DNA of 64,000 bases from an uncultured Lachnospiraceae bacterium (GTDB lineage: Bacteria; Bacillota; Clostridia; Lachnospirales; Lachnospiraceae). The translations under genes and the position numbers were made by a program. Where the stretch lies: contig CAJUHY010000006.1 of assembly GCA_910585895.1 (NCBI GenBank), positions 23,117-87,116 of the forward strand. The letters are read 5' to 3'. Below, piece after piece: positions 16,050 through 24,053 of the stretch. Below the pieces are notes generated by a model. It saw only the letters and a list, made by a program, of their open reading frames with translations. It had not been told where the DNA came from and made no database searches. The first letter of the stretch is position 1; every line of letters begins with the position of its first letter.

Positions 16050-16078
16050 TTGACAATTCCCATGATATGGAATATAAT
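16050..16078 (+). promoter_or_regulatory. Consensus sigma-A promoter for tRNA-Met
   Basis: Perfect TTGACA at 16050-16055, 17-base spacer, perfect TATAAT at 16073-16078, 12 bases before the mature tRNA 5' end, as expected of a strong tRNA promoter. Confidence 0.92.
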
Positions 16079-16090
16079 ATACTTCGTTGG

Positions 16091-16164
16091 CGCGGGATGG
16101 AGCAGTCTGGAAGCTCGTCGGGCTCATAACCCGAAGGTCGCAGGTTCAAATCCTGCTCCCGCAA
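16091..16164 (+). tRNA. Initiator tRNA-fMet (anticodon CAT)
   Basis: A full cloverleaf: acceptor GCGGGA/TCCCGC with an unpaired C1-A72, D-stem GAGC/GCTC, anticodon loop CTCATAA with CAT at 16125-16127 on a GGG/CCC anticodon stem, and T-arm GCAGG-TTCAAAT-CCTGC. The C1-A72 mismatch and three G-C pairs beside the loop are the marks of initiator rather than elongator tRNA-Met. The 3' CCA is not encoded. Confidence 0.95.
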
Positions 16165-16171
16165 TTAGGAC

Positions 16172-16204
16172 GGCAGCGACCACATGGTTGCTGCTGTTTT
16201 TTTA
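16172..16204 (+). terminator. Terminator of tRNA-Met
   Basis: CAGCGACC pairs with GGTTGCTG (one G-U) round ACAT, followed by a run of seven to eight T. It ends the tRNA transcript. Confidence 0.9.
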
Positions 16205-16297
16205 TAGGAAATACCTTGTCACGCTAAAGTGTGCAAGTGTTCTCCTGTAAATGAAAATAATAAGCGTACTTGCAAAAAAGGAGAAATCAGAGAGATT

Positions 16298-17227
16298 ATG
16301 GTTTATCAGAATATTTTAGAAGCAATGGGGCAGACGCCGTTAATCCGGCTGAATCACATGACAGAGCCGGAAAGTGCACAGATTCTTGTTAAATTTGAGG
16401 GACTGAACGTCGGCGGCTCCATCAAGACCAGGACAGCGTACAATATGATTCGTGAAGCTCAGATGCGGGGATTGATTAAAAAGGATACGATAATTGTTGA
16501 GCCTACCAGTGGGAATCAGGGAATAGGGCTGGCGCTTGTCGGCGCGGTGTATGGGTACAAGACAATTATTATTATGCCGGATTCTGTCAGCGAAGAACGG
16601 CGCAAGCTGGTGAAACATTACGGAGCAGAGGTTATCCTGATTCATGACGCCGGTAATATCGGCGCCTGTATTGAGGAGTGCCTGCAGACAGCGCTTCGTA
16701 TGGCAAAGGAGGATTCGCGGGTGTTTGTGCCTCAGCAGTTTGAAAATCCTGCCAATCCGGCAGTACATAAAATTCAGACTGGTCTGGAGATTTTAGAGCA
16801 GGCGGACGGTCCTATCCATGGGTTCTGTTCGGGCATTGGCACAGGCGGAACAATCACAGGGGTGGGAGAGACACTGAAAGACAAAAACCCTGATATGGTA
16901 ATCTGGGCGGTGGAGCCGGAACATGCGGCAATCCTTTCAGGAGGTTCAATAGGTACTCATTTGCAGATGGGGATTGGCGATGGTCTGATTCCAGAAATCC
17001 TCAATCAGGAGATTTACGATGATGTATGTATTATTACAGATGAAGAAGCGCTGAATACCTCTAAGCTGCTCGCATCACGAGAAGGAATTTTGTGCGGCAT
17101 TTCCAGCGGGACCAATGTGGCAGCGGCAATTAAGCTGGCACGGAAACTGGGGAAGGGCAAGACCGTTGTAACGATACTGCCGGATACGGCAGAGCGCTAT
17201 TTTTCCACGCCGCTGTTTGAGGAATAG
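16298..17227 (+). CDS. Cysteine-synthase-like PLP enzyme (O-acetylserine sulfhydrylase family)
   Basis: A 309-residue fold-type II PLP enzyme. Motifs: MGQTPLIRL at the N-terminus, GGSIKTRTA with the PLP lysine, the substrate loop PTSGNQGIG, IIIMPDSVSEERR, and the phosphate-binding GTGGTITG. Classical CysK has N-P-G-G-S-V-K-D-R and T-S-G-N-T-G; here the first is VGGSIKTR and the loop Thr is Gln, so substrate choice may differ from O-acetylserine plus sulfide. Start at ATG 16298 is supported by AAGGAG and by the family N-terminus; a frame beginning at 16229 lacks a ribosome site. It is downstream of the tRNA terminator and convergent with the next gene nine bases away. Confidence 0.82.
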   Translation: MVYQNILEAMGQTPLIRLNHMTEPESAQILVKFEGLNVGGSIKTRTAYNMIREAQMRGLIKKDTIIVEPTSGNQGIGLALVGAVYGYKTIIIMPDSVSEERRKLVKHYGAEVILIHDAGNIGACIEECLQTALRMAKEDSRVFVPQQFENPANPAVHKIQTGLEILEQADGPIHGFCSGIGTGGTITGVGETLKDKNPDMVIWAVEPEHAAILSGGSIGTHLQMGIGDGLIPEILNQEIYDDVCIITDEEALNTSKLLASREGILCGISSGTNVAAAIKLARKLGKGKTVVTILPDTAERYFSTPLFEE

Positions 17228-17236
17228 GAGTACCAA

Positions 17237-18088
17237 TCAATGAAAGGGCTGGGAAAACACACTGCCCACGGCATACAGGCTTTCTGCTAAGTCTGCACGG
17301 TAATCCATGTCCTGGGAATTGAGGCTGTTAATTACACAGCTATAGCTATTGAGATTCCCGGTGGCATGGATATATTTGTTGTTACCAAGGTAAAGCGCCA
17401 CATGACCAGGAAAATATAGAAGGTCCGCGGGCTTAATCTGGGAGCGGGGAATTTCGTGCACCGGATAGCCCTTTTTGATAGCGGCATCCCGATAGATGAG
17501 AATTCCGCACATGAAATAGCTCATAAACGTAAGCCCCGAGCAATCAATGCCCTCGTGGGTCTTACCTCCCCAACGGTACTGTGTGCCAAGGTAAGATAAA
17601 GCATAGTTTATAATGTCAGAGCGTAACTCGGTCTGGGAATCCGTATATGGTTTGGAGGCGGCAAGGGCAATGGCAGGCACATAGCCCATAGAGCCGTCGG
17701 CAAGCTGAATTTTCTGCCAGCCATTTTCCCGGCTGCCGCAGGGGATTACCGTGCTGCCCATGAAAAGCGTGGTTATGGCAGGAGCTTGTACCTTCGGAGC
17801 AGCCAGCACATCGGTAAGCCGCTGGGTAAGCAGGAGCAGGGAGCCGGAACGAATATTCCACAGTCCATATTCCTCCGGGGAAATTTTATGTACATTGCTT
17901 GTCTGCAGCCATCCGCTGTATCCGTAATGGGTAGTGACCTTAAGGTAATCTCCCTGACATTCTGTGACCGTCAGCAGCCAGCCGGATAATACTTCATCAG
18001 AGACATTCTCAGCGTATAGGCAATGGTTTTTTCGGATCAGGGATTCGTATAGAGTTGCTTTGGGAACAATAACAATTGCTTGCTGCAT
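17237..18088 (-). CDS. NlpC/P60 endopeptidase with SH3-like domains (YkfC-like)
   Basis: A 283-residue protein with two SH3-like segments (about 1-75 and 80-160) and a C-terminal NlpC/P60 cysteine peptidase: GGKTHEGIDCSGLTF carries the catalytic Cys, PGHVALYLGNNKYIHATG the His. There is no signal peptide, so it is probably cytosolic, like Bacillus YkfC, which cuts gamma-D-Glu-diamino acid bonds in recycled murein peptides. The ATG at 18088 follows GAGGAG; an upstream in-frame start at 18133 has no ribosome site. It is the second gene of a minus-strand pair behind a dipeptidase (60-base gap), which supports a role in muropeptide breakdown. Confidence 0.82.
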   Translation of the reverse strand: MQQAIVIVPKATLYESLIRKNHCLYAENVSDEVLSGWLLTVTECQGDYLKVTTHYGYSGWLQTSNVHKISPEEYGLWNIRSGSLLLLTQRLTDVLAAPKVQAPAITTLFMGSTVIPCGSRENGWQKIQLADGSMGYVPAIALAASKPYTDSQTELRSDIINYALSYLGTQYRWGGKTHEGIDCSGLTFMSYFMCGILIYRDAAIKKGYPVHEIPRSQIKPADLLYFPGHVALYLGNNKYIHATGNLNSYSCVINSLNSQDMDYRADLAESLYAVGSVFSQPFH

Positions 18089-18147
18089 GGTAACTCCTCT
18101 CTGTATATCAACTTCAAACTGCGCCAGGAGCAAAAGCTTTTATGGCG

Positions 18148-19200
18148 TTATAATAGTTGTTTATAGAAATCCAGTACATTTTTATAAAAAATCTGTTCTA
18201 TTTCACTGGAACAAAATCCACATTTTTTTAATTCCTGTGCCAAAAATTCCATTTGGCTGCAGTTATTAAGTTCCAGATTGTCATCAATTCCATCAAAATC
18301 AGAACCTAGACCTATACAGTGTATGCCGCCAATATCTGAAATATGACAAATATGCCGCGCAATATCTTCGATACGGCTGAAAAAAATATTTTGATTGTTG
18401 GGCGTATCAGAGAGAAACGGGCCATAATAGTTGATTCCGATGACGCCGCCTTGCGCGGCAATTTCTTTTATCAACTCATCAGGAAGATTCCGTCCACGGC
18501 TGCAAAGGGCGCGGGCATTGGAATGGCTGGCGCAGAATGGCCTCGTGGCAAAACGGCATACATCATGGATACCCTCGTCGGAAAGATGGGATACGTCTGC
18601 GATGATGCCAAGGCGTTCCATCTCAGCAAGGAATTCGCTGCCAAGTCTGGTAAGTCCTTTCTCCGGGCGCGAATAGGCAGTCTGGTAAGAATTTCCGTGT
18701 TCTGATAAATCCCCAATCTCTTTGCAGGCAGCTACCGGTCTGTCTATCTCGGTAAAAGGCGCCGGCTCAGCAGGATAACCCAGGCTGTTAGGATAATTCC
18801 AGGTAAAGGTCATCATACGAATTCCCATATCATAGATTTCTTTCAGACGTTCCAGGCTGCCGCCGCAGACTTCTCCCTCTTCTAAAGTCAGCAGTGCAGA
18901 CATTTTCTGTTGTTTTTCATTGGAGATTATTTCTGAATAGGAAGTAACAGGTGAAATCAAATCAGAATGCTGTTTCATTTCCTCCCGGAATACAGAAAAT
19001 TGTTCCTGAAATGTCTGATATGGGTCTTCTGTTTCCCCGAGATTGATGAACAGGGCAAAATTCTGTACAAGATAGTTGGCGGAATTCATTTTTGTCAGGT
19101 CAACCTGGAAAGGATTTGTCCTCAGATTCACGTTTTTTTGCTGAGTGCGTTCCTGATAAATACGTGAGATGGTGTCGCAGTGCATGTCAATAATTTTCAT
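18148..19200 (-). CDS. M19 (renal-type) membrane dipeptidase family zinc peptidase
   Basis: A 350-residue metallopeptidase of the amidohydrolase fold. It shows MHCDT near the N-terminus (first zinc ligands), the LEEGEV glutamate region, DVSHLSDEG and ASHSNARAL with ligand histidines, and GLGSDFDGI near the C-terminus. The family hydrolyses dipeptides, often with a D-residue at the C-terminal side. No signal peptide is seen, in keeping with a cytosolic role after uptake of peptides. It leads the minus-strand operon with the NlpC/P60 gene; AAGGAGG lies six bases before the ATG. Confidence 0.9.
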   Translation of the reverse strand: MKIIDMHCDTISRIYQERTQQKNVNLRTNPFQVDLTKMNSANYLVQNFALFINLGETEDPYQTFQEQFSVFREEMKQHSDLISPVTSYSEIISNEKQQKMSALLTLEEGEVCGGSLERLKEIYDMGIRMMTFTWNYPNSLGYPAEPAPFTEIDRPVAACKEIGDLSEHGNSYQTAYSRPEKGLTRLGSEFLAEMERLGIIADVSHLSDEGIHDVCRFATRPFCASHSNARALCSRGRNLPDELIKEIAAQGGVIGINYYGPFLSDTPNNQNIFFSRIEDIARHICHISDIGGIHCIGLGSDFDGIDDNLELNNCSQMEFLAQELKKCGFCSSEIEQIFYKNVLDFYKQLL

Positions 19201-19272
19201 AAGCGCCTCCTTCGGATAGGGTTGTGTCCATTATTATGACAAATTTGGCTGAAATAGTCCACTCTGGCAATA

Positions 19273-19302
19273 ATACTTCTCCAAATACTACCTGGGAAGT
19301 AT
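19273..19302. promoter_or_regulatory. Inverted repeat in the divergent intergenic region
   Basis: ATACTTC (19273-19279) and GAAGTAT (19296-19302) form an inverted repeat 73 bases upstream of the dipeptidase start and 178 bases upstream of the ABC exporter operon. An operator for an unknown regulator is possible. Nothing else is apparent between the two divergent genes. Confidence 0.25.
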
Positions 19303-19479
19303 AGCCGCCCGGTAAAATTTCTGATATAAAAGCTGAAGATAAATGCAAATGGCATTCGTTAAAGAGAATGTAAGAAATAAGTAAGGTAATATTATATTTT
19401 CTTTAAGAAAGAAAGCGTAGGATAAAGATAACAAGACAACAGAACAGGAAACAGCAACAATAGAAAGGAAGAGTAACCG

Positions 19480-20211
19480 TTGGATAATTTAATCAGTGTG
19501 CGGGATATGTGCAAGATATATAATCCTGGGGAAAATGAAGTTCGGGCGCTGGACCATGTAGATTTGAACATTGAAAAGGGTGAATTCGTGGCAATTATCG
19601 GTCATTCCGGTTCTGGGAAATCCACGTTGATGAATATGCTGGGCTGCCTGGATGTACCAACTTCCGGTTCTTACTATCTGAATGGCAGGGATGTTTCTGC
19701 GATGAAGGATAATCAGCTCTCGGAAATCCGCAATCAGCAGATTGGCTTTATTTTTCAGGGGTTTAACCTGATTGCCAACCTTACGGCATTGGAAAATGTG
19801 GAACTGCCTCTGATTTACCGGGGAATTGGAAGAAGCCAAAGACACAAACTGGCGAAAGAAGCGTTAATTCGGGTAGGTCTTGAGAAGCGTATGGAGCATA
19901 AGCCGTCTGAAATGTCAGGAGGGCAGCAGCAGAGGGTTGCCATTGCCCGGGCGATTGCGGCTGAACCGCCGGTCATTCTGGCAGATGAACCTACTGGAAA
20001 CCTTGATTCCGCTTCCACACGCGAAATTATGGATATCTTAAAAAGTCTGCATGAAGCGGGGCGCAGTGTAATTTTGATAACCCATGACAATGAGATTGCA
20101 GAACAGGCAAAGCGGGTAGTACGCATTTTGGACGGCAAGATTGTGGAGGATTATTTTAACCACGTTCCTCAGAACAAGCAGACAGGCAAGAAAGCAAATC
20201 AGGAGGCATAA
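19480..20211 (+). CDS. ABC exporter ATP-binding subunit, MacB/LolD/YknY type
   Basis: A 243-residue nucleotide-binding protein with Walker A GHSGSGKST, Q-loop GFIFQGFNL, signature SGGQQQRVAIARA, Walker B VILADEPTGNLD and H-loop ITHD. It starts at TTG 19480 behind AGGAAGAG; no in-frame ATG lies nearer the family N-terminus. It is the first gene of a three-gene operon (ATPase, adaptor, permease; gaps of 3 bases and a short spacer), the layout of MacAB-like exporters, which in monoderms (Bacillus YknXYZ) protect against or export peptides. Confidence 0.93.
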   Translation: MDNLISVRDMCKIYNPGENEVRALDHVDLNIEKGEFVAIIGHSGSGKSTLMNMLGCLDVPTSGSYYLNGRDVSAMKDNQLSEIRNQQIGFIFQGFNLIANLTALENVELPLIYRGIGRSQRHKLAKEALIRVGLEKRMEHKPSEMSGGQQQRVAIARAIAAEPPVILADEPTGNLDSASTREIMDILKSLHEAGRSVILITHDNEIAEQAKRVVRILDGKIVEDYFNHVPQNKQTGKKANQEA

Positions 20212-20214
20212 TTC

Positions 20215-21879
20215 ATGAAAAAGAAAAAGATTCTTAAAATAGTAATACCCATAGCAGTGGTACTGGTAATCATTGTTGCGGTAACGTTGAACAATGCAGC
20301 AAAAACCGGACAGCAGATGGCAGAAGCCATGGCTGTGGAGGGCATCACAGCAGAGACCGGGGATGTGATGGAGACGGTGGAAACCAATGGGACAGTTATC
20401 AGCGGGGAACAAAAAGCGATATTTTCACCGGTAAATGCCAGTGTGGAACAGGCAGATTTCCAGGTGGGTGATTTGGTAAAAGCAGGAGACCAGTTGGTAA
20501 CATTCGGGCTGAAAGATTTGGAGGAGCAGAACCAGAAAGCAGAATTGACGGTACGGGCAGGCGAGCTTGGATATGAGGACAGCATTAGCCAGTCCAATAA
20601 AGCGGCAAGCCGTCAGGCGGAAGCCAGAAATAAGGCGGCGCAGCTGCAGGCACAGGTTAATGCAAAGGAGCAGCAGGTAGCAAACCTTACGAGCGCCCTT
20701 GCCGGGGAAGCCAGTGCACAGGAGGCTTCACGTCAGCAGGAGGAAAAAAATCTCAACGAACAAATTTCCAAGCTGCAGCAGCAATTAAAGACGGCAGAGG
20801 AAGAGACGAAATCATCCCAAAAGGCATATGATAAGGCGGTTGCAAACCAGCAGACAGCGCAGGTAAACTTTGATGCAGCAGCAGCGATGGCAGAGAATGA
20901 TCCCCCAAAATTGGAGGCAGCCAGAGAAGCGCTGAACAAAGCAAATAAAGAACTGGCGGATACGAAGAAAATAAATGAAGCAGCACAACAGGTAAAAGCT
21001 GATTTGGAGCAGCAGATAGAAGCCCTGCAGGGAACAGTTCTTGCGCCAGGCGCTGAATCGTCGGAGTCGGGATTGCAGCAGCAGCTGCAGACCGCACAGG
21101 CAGAACTGGCAGAGCTGAAAGGAAATTTAGAAAGCCAGAAAGCCCTTGCAGAGGGTGACAGCGGCGCATTGAGCAGTGCAGCCAGAGAGCAGATGAGAAC
21201 CAATAATAATCTGGCAGAATTGGAAAGCAAGTCGTTGGAGGAACTGATTTCTGAGGGAAAGAAAGGAATTGTTGCAGGCTTTGACGGCGTCATCTCTGAT
21301 AAGCAGATTATGGAAGGGGCAATGGTTACACAGGGAATGCAGCTTTTTACCTTGCAGAGTATCGAGGACGTCAATGTGGAAGTGACGCTCTCCAAAAATG
21401 TTTATGCCAAAGTTAAGGAAGGTCAGAAGGCAGAGATTACCCTTGCCGGACAGACCTACCAGGGAACTGTGAAACGAATCAGCCGCATAGCCGTAGATGG
21501 AGCAGCCGGAACAAATCAGGCGGCAGTATCATCAGCTTCCGTGATGGCAACCATACATATTGATAATCCGGATGAAAATATTTTTCTGGGTGTGGATGCC
21601 AAAGTAAAAATTCAGGCTGCTGAGGCGAAAGATGTGGTTATCCTGCCCATAGAGGCAGTCAACATTGGAAAAGACGGCACATTTTGCTGGATAAGTAAAG
21701 ATGGTATTCTGACAAAGCGCAGCATTACCACAGGCGTGACTTCGGATGAGTGTGCAGAAATAACTCAGGGACTTGATGAGGGAGAAGTCGTCATTCCTGA
21801 CCCGGGCAACCACGAGGAAGGGGATGCCATAACCGTTGCAGAAAAGCAAGACCAAGGGTCAGAGCAAGCAGCAGAGTAG
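20215..21879 (+). CDS. Membrane-fusion/adaptor protein (HlyD/MacA/YknX type)
   Basis: A 554-residue adaptor: N-terminal membrane anchor (residues 7-27), split lipoyl domain beginning VETNGTVISGEQKAIFSP and resuming GFDGVISDKQIMEGAMV, a very long Gln/Ala/Glu-rich coiled coil between them (about 100-345), then beta-barrel and membrane-proximal domains with VILPIEAVNI. The coiled coil is longer than in MacA of diderms. It sits between the ATPase (3-base gap) and permease genes, and in monoderms would reach through the wall from the permease. Confidence 0.9.
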   Translation: MKKKKILKIVIPIAVVLVIIVAVTLNNAAKTGQQMAEAMAVEGITAETGDVMETVETNGTVISGEQKAIFSPVNASVEQADFQVGDLVKAGDQLVTFGLKDLEEQNQKAELTVRAGELGYEDSISQSNKAASRQAEARNKAAQLQAQVNAKEQQVANLTSALAGEASAQEASRQQEEKNLNEQISKLQQQLKTAEEETKSSQKAYDKAVANQQTAQVNFDAAAAMAENDPPKLEAAREALNKANKELADTKKINEAAQQVKADLEQQIEALQGTVLAPGAESSESGLQQQLQTAQAELAELKGNLESQKALAEGDSGALSSAAREQMRTNNNLAELESKSLEELISEGKKGIVAGFDGVISDKQIMEGAMVTQGMQLFTLQSIEDVNVEVTLSKNVYAKVKEGQKAEITLAGQTYQGTVKRISRIAVDGAAGTNQAAVSSASVMATIHIDNPDENIFLGVDAKVKIQAAEAKDVVILPIEAVNIGKDGTFCWISKDGILTKRSITTGVTSDECAEITQGLDEGEVVIPDPGNHEEGDAITVAEKQDQGSEQAAE

Positions 21880-21892
21880 AAGAGGTGTACAG

Positions 21893-23128
21893 ATGGGCAA
21901 TATTTTAGAATATGTGAAAATGGCATTTAAGAACATCAAGGCCAATAAGGGACGCTCTTTTCTGACCATGCTGGGCATCATTATTGGAATTTCTTCTGTT
22001 ATTATGGTAATGGCTGTGGGAGATGGAACGGCAAATGCCATGAATGCTGAGGTGGCGGATTTAGGAACCGGACAGATTAGCGTCTACTGCAGCGATAATG
22101 CGACAAGTGCGGAAGAGTGGATTACGGCGGAAGATATCGCAGCCATCAAAGAAAGCATTACTGGTGTAGAAGGAGCAACGCCCAATGATGGTGCATCGGC
22201 AACGACTGTCACTGGAAAAGGGGAGTTCCCCCTGACACTCAGTGCAGGAACAGAAGATTTGCAGAAAGCATTAAATTTTAATATGAAAAGGGGTTCCTAT
22301 TTCACGTCAGCAGATGTGGAGGAAGGGAATCGTGTGTGCGTGATTTCAGATAATGATGCAAAACGCCTTTTTGGCTCAGACGATGTGGTTGGCATGGATA
22401 TTGATATGGAGATTGGCGGAATCAGCGGAAGCTACCGTATTGTGGGCGTTACCCAGCAGAAGGAAAATACCAGTTTTATCAGCTATACGTATGAGGGAAT
22501 GCCGGTTTCACTGAATGTACCCTACACATCTTTTGAATATTTTGGATGGCAGAGCGATTCCTTTTATTCTATCACTGTTTTTGCCAACGACCAGGCAAGC
22601 GGTGAGGATGTCGTGCGTGACATTATTCATACGCTGGAGACCCGGCATCAGTGCGCCGGGGAAGAATATTTTCAGGTTCAGAGCTTTCAGGATATGCTTT
22701 CCGAGATGAACACTGTATTAGCGATTGTCACGACTTTCATCTCCTGTGTAGCGGCGATATCTTTGATTGTGGGCGGAATTGGCGTTATGAACATCATGCT
22801 GGTGTCTGTAACGGAGCGCACCAGGGAAATCGGTATCCGCAAATCTCTGGGAGCGAAAACTTCCTCCATTCTGCTGCAGTTCCTTGCCGAAGCGGCAATC
22901 CTTACTGTTTTGGGCGGGATTATCGGGATTATTCTGGGACTTTTGGGCGCTGTGGCAGCCTGTGGACTGATGAGCGCTTCCATGGGAAGCGTCATACAAC
23001 CGGGCATCAAGGCAAGCACAATTCTTGGCGCCACCCTGTTTTCCTGTGGAATCGGCGTGTTCTTTGGCATATATCCCGCAAGGAAAGCGGCGAAATTAAG
23101 TCCGATTGAAGCGCTTAGGAGGAATTAA
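21893..23128 (+). CDS. MacB/FtsX-family ABC permease
   Basis: A 411-residue permease with one N-terminal membrane helix, an extracellular MacB-type periplasmic core domain (about 45-270), and three C-terminal helices with the conserved GGIGVMNIMLVSVTERTREI and GIRKSLGAK stretch. It partners the two preceding genes. The start at ATG 21893 is preferred: it follows AGAGGTG and the family N-terminus begins about here; an overlapping upstream start at 21836 lacks a ribosome site and would add a charged tail. Confidence 0.9.
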   Translation: MGNILEYVKMAFKNIKANKGRSFLTMLGIIIGISSVIMVMAVGDGTANAMNAEVADLGTGQISVYCSDNATSAEEWITAEDIAAIKESITGVEGATPNDGASATTVTGKGEFPLTLSAGTEDLQKALNFNMKRGSYFTSADVEEGNRVCVISDNDAKRLFGSDDVVGMDIDMEIGGISGSYRIVGVTQQKENTSFISYTYEGMPVSLNVPYTSFEYFGWQSDSFYSITVFANDQASGEDVVRDIIHTLETRHQCAGEEYFQVQSFQDMLSEMNTVLAIVTTFISCVAAISLIVGGIGVMNIMLVSVTERTREIGIRKSLGAKTSSILLQFLAEAAILTVLGGIIGIILGLLGAVAACGLMSASMGSVIQPGIKASTILGATLFSCGIGVFFGIYPARKAAKLSPIEALRRN

Positions 23129-23141
23129 ACATTGAGGAAAG

Positions 23142-23177
23142 ACAGCTGCTTACAGTTAGAATGTGGGCAGCTGTTTT
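23142..23177 (+). terminator. Terminator of the exporter operon
   Basis: ACAGCTGC (23142-23149) pairs with GCAGCTGT (23167-23174), followed by TTTT. The rest of the gap to 23441 shows no further gene. Confidence 0.65.
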
Positions 23178-23441
23178 AAATTGGTTAAAATAGAATTAAT
23201 GATGGTATATATTTTTTGGTTTGTGATTAAGCAATAAGAATTGACGAAGCCTTTTTCTTGTGGCAAGATGTAAGTGGAAAAGGTGTTAAGTCAGCGCTGC
23301 TTTTCGTATTCAGAGTATTTAGTGTAAAGAGGAATATGGCGGGCAAGCGCTTCTGGTGGGAATAAATTACAATAAGGAAGATAAGGAGCATCAGTGTGTG
23401 ATTGAGGAAATTTAAATATAGTGTAGCAGGAGGGAATCTGC

Positions 23442-23918
23442 ATGGAACGAGAAATCAAGAAAATATCAGACTCTATGATAGAGCACATTTATCAGGTGCG
23501 CCCGGAGCACTTGAATGCCGCGGGTCGGCTGTTTGGCGGAAAATTGATGGAATGGATTGATGAGATTGCCGGGCTGGTGGGGATGCGTCATTCCGGCGGC
23601 AATATCACTACCGCCTCGGTTGACAATCTTCGGTTCATCCGGGGAGCTTTCCAACATGATTTGGTTGTGCTGATTGCAAAAGTGACCTATGTGGGTAATA
23701 CATCGATGGAAGTGCGGGTGGATACCTATGTGGAAGATTTTGGCGGTACGCGCAAGCCCATCAACCGCGCGTATCTGACGCTGGTTGCCGTGGATGACAA
23801 GGGAGTTCCCAGACAGGTTCCTTCCATATTGCTGGAAACGGAGAGTGAAAAGGCAGAGTGGAAGGCGGCCGAGAAGCGCAAGGAACTGCGTATTCAGCGC
23901 AAGCGGGAAGGGTTTTAA
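23442..23918 (+). CDS. Acyl-CoA thioesterase, hotdog fold (YciA/BACH-like)
   Basis: A 158-residue single-domain hotdog thioesterase that would hydrolyse acyl-CoA esters in the cytosol. The family signature HLNAAGRLFGGKLMEWIDE is clear, with the acidic catalytic residue in the EWIDE helix, followed by ASVDNLRFIRGA and the VGNTSMEVRV strand. The C-terminal tail is basic. The ATG at 23442 follows GCAGGAGGG. It appears to be monocistronic; 134 bases separate it from the next gene. Confidence 0.88.
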   Translation: MEREIKKISDSMIEHIYQVRPEHLNAAGRLFGGKLMEWIDEIAGLVGMRHSGGNITTASVDNLRFIRGAFQHDLVVLIAKVTYVGNTSMEVRVDTYVEDFGGTRKPINRAYLTLVAVDDKGVPRQVPSILLETESEKAEWKAAEKRKELRIQRKREGF

Positions 23919-24053
23919 GGAAATTAGGATAAGGGGGTTTCCATATGCCAATGAAAATAGATAGGATAAAGTCAGATAAGGTTTTATAAGAGACAGCTTA
24001 AAAAATTCGGTATACGTCAGAGGGCGCAGGGAATATTATACAGGAGAAGAAGA

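Noticed and set aside
16050..16250. 66-codon frame over the tRNA
   Set aside because: It is a shadow of the initiator tRNA and its terminator.
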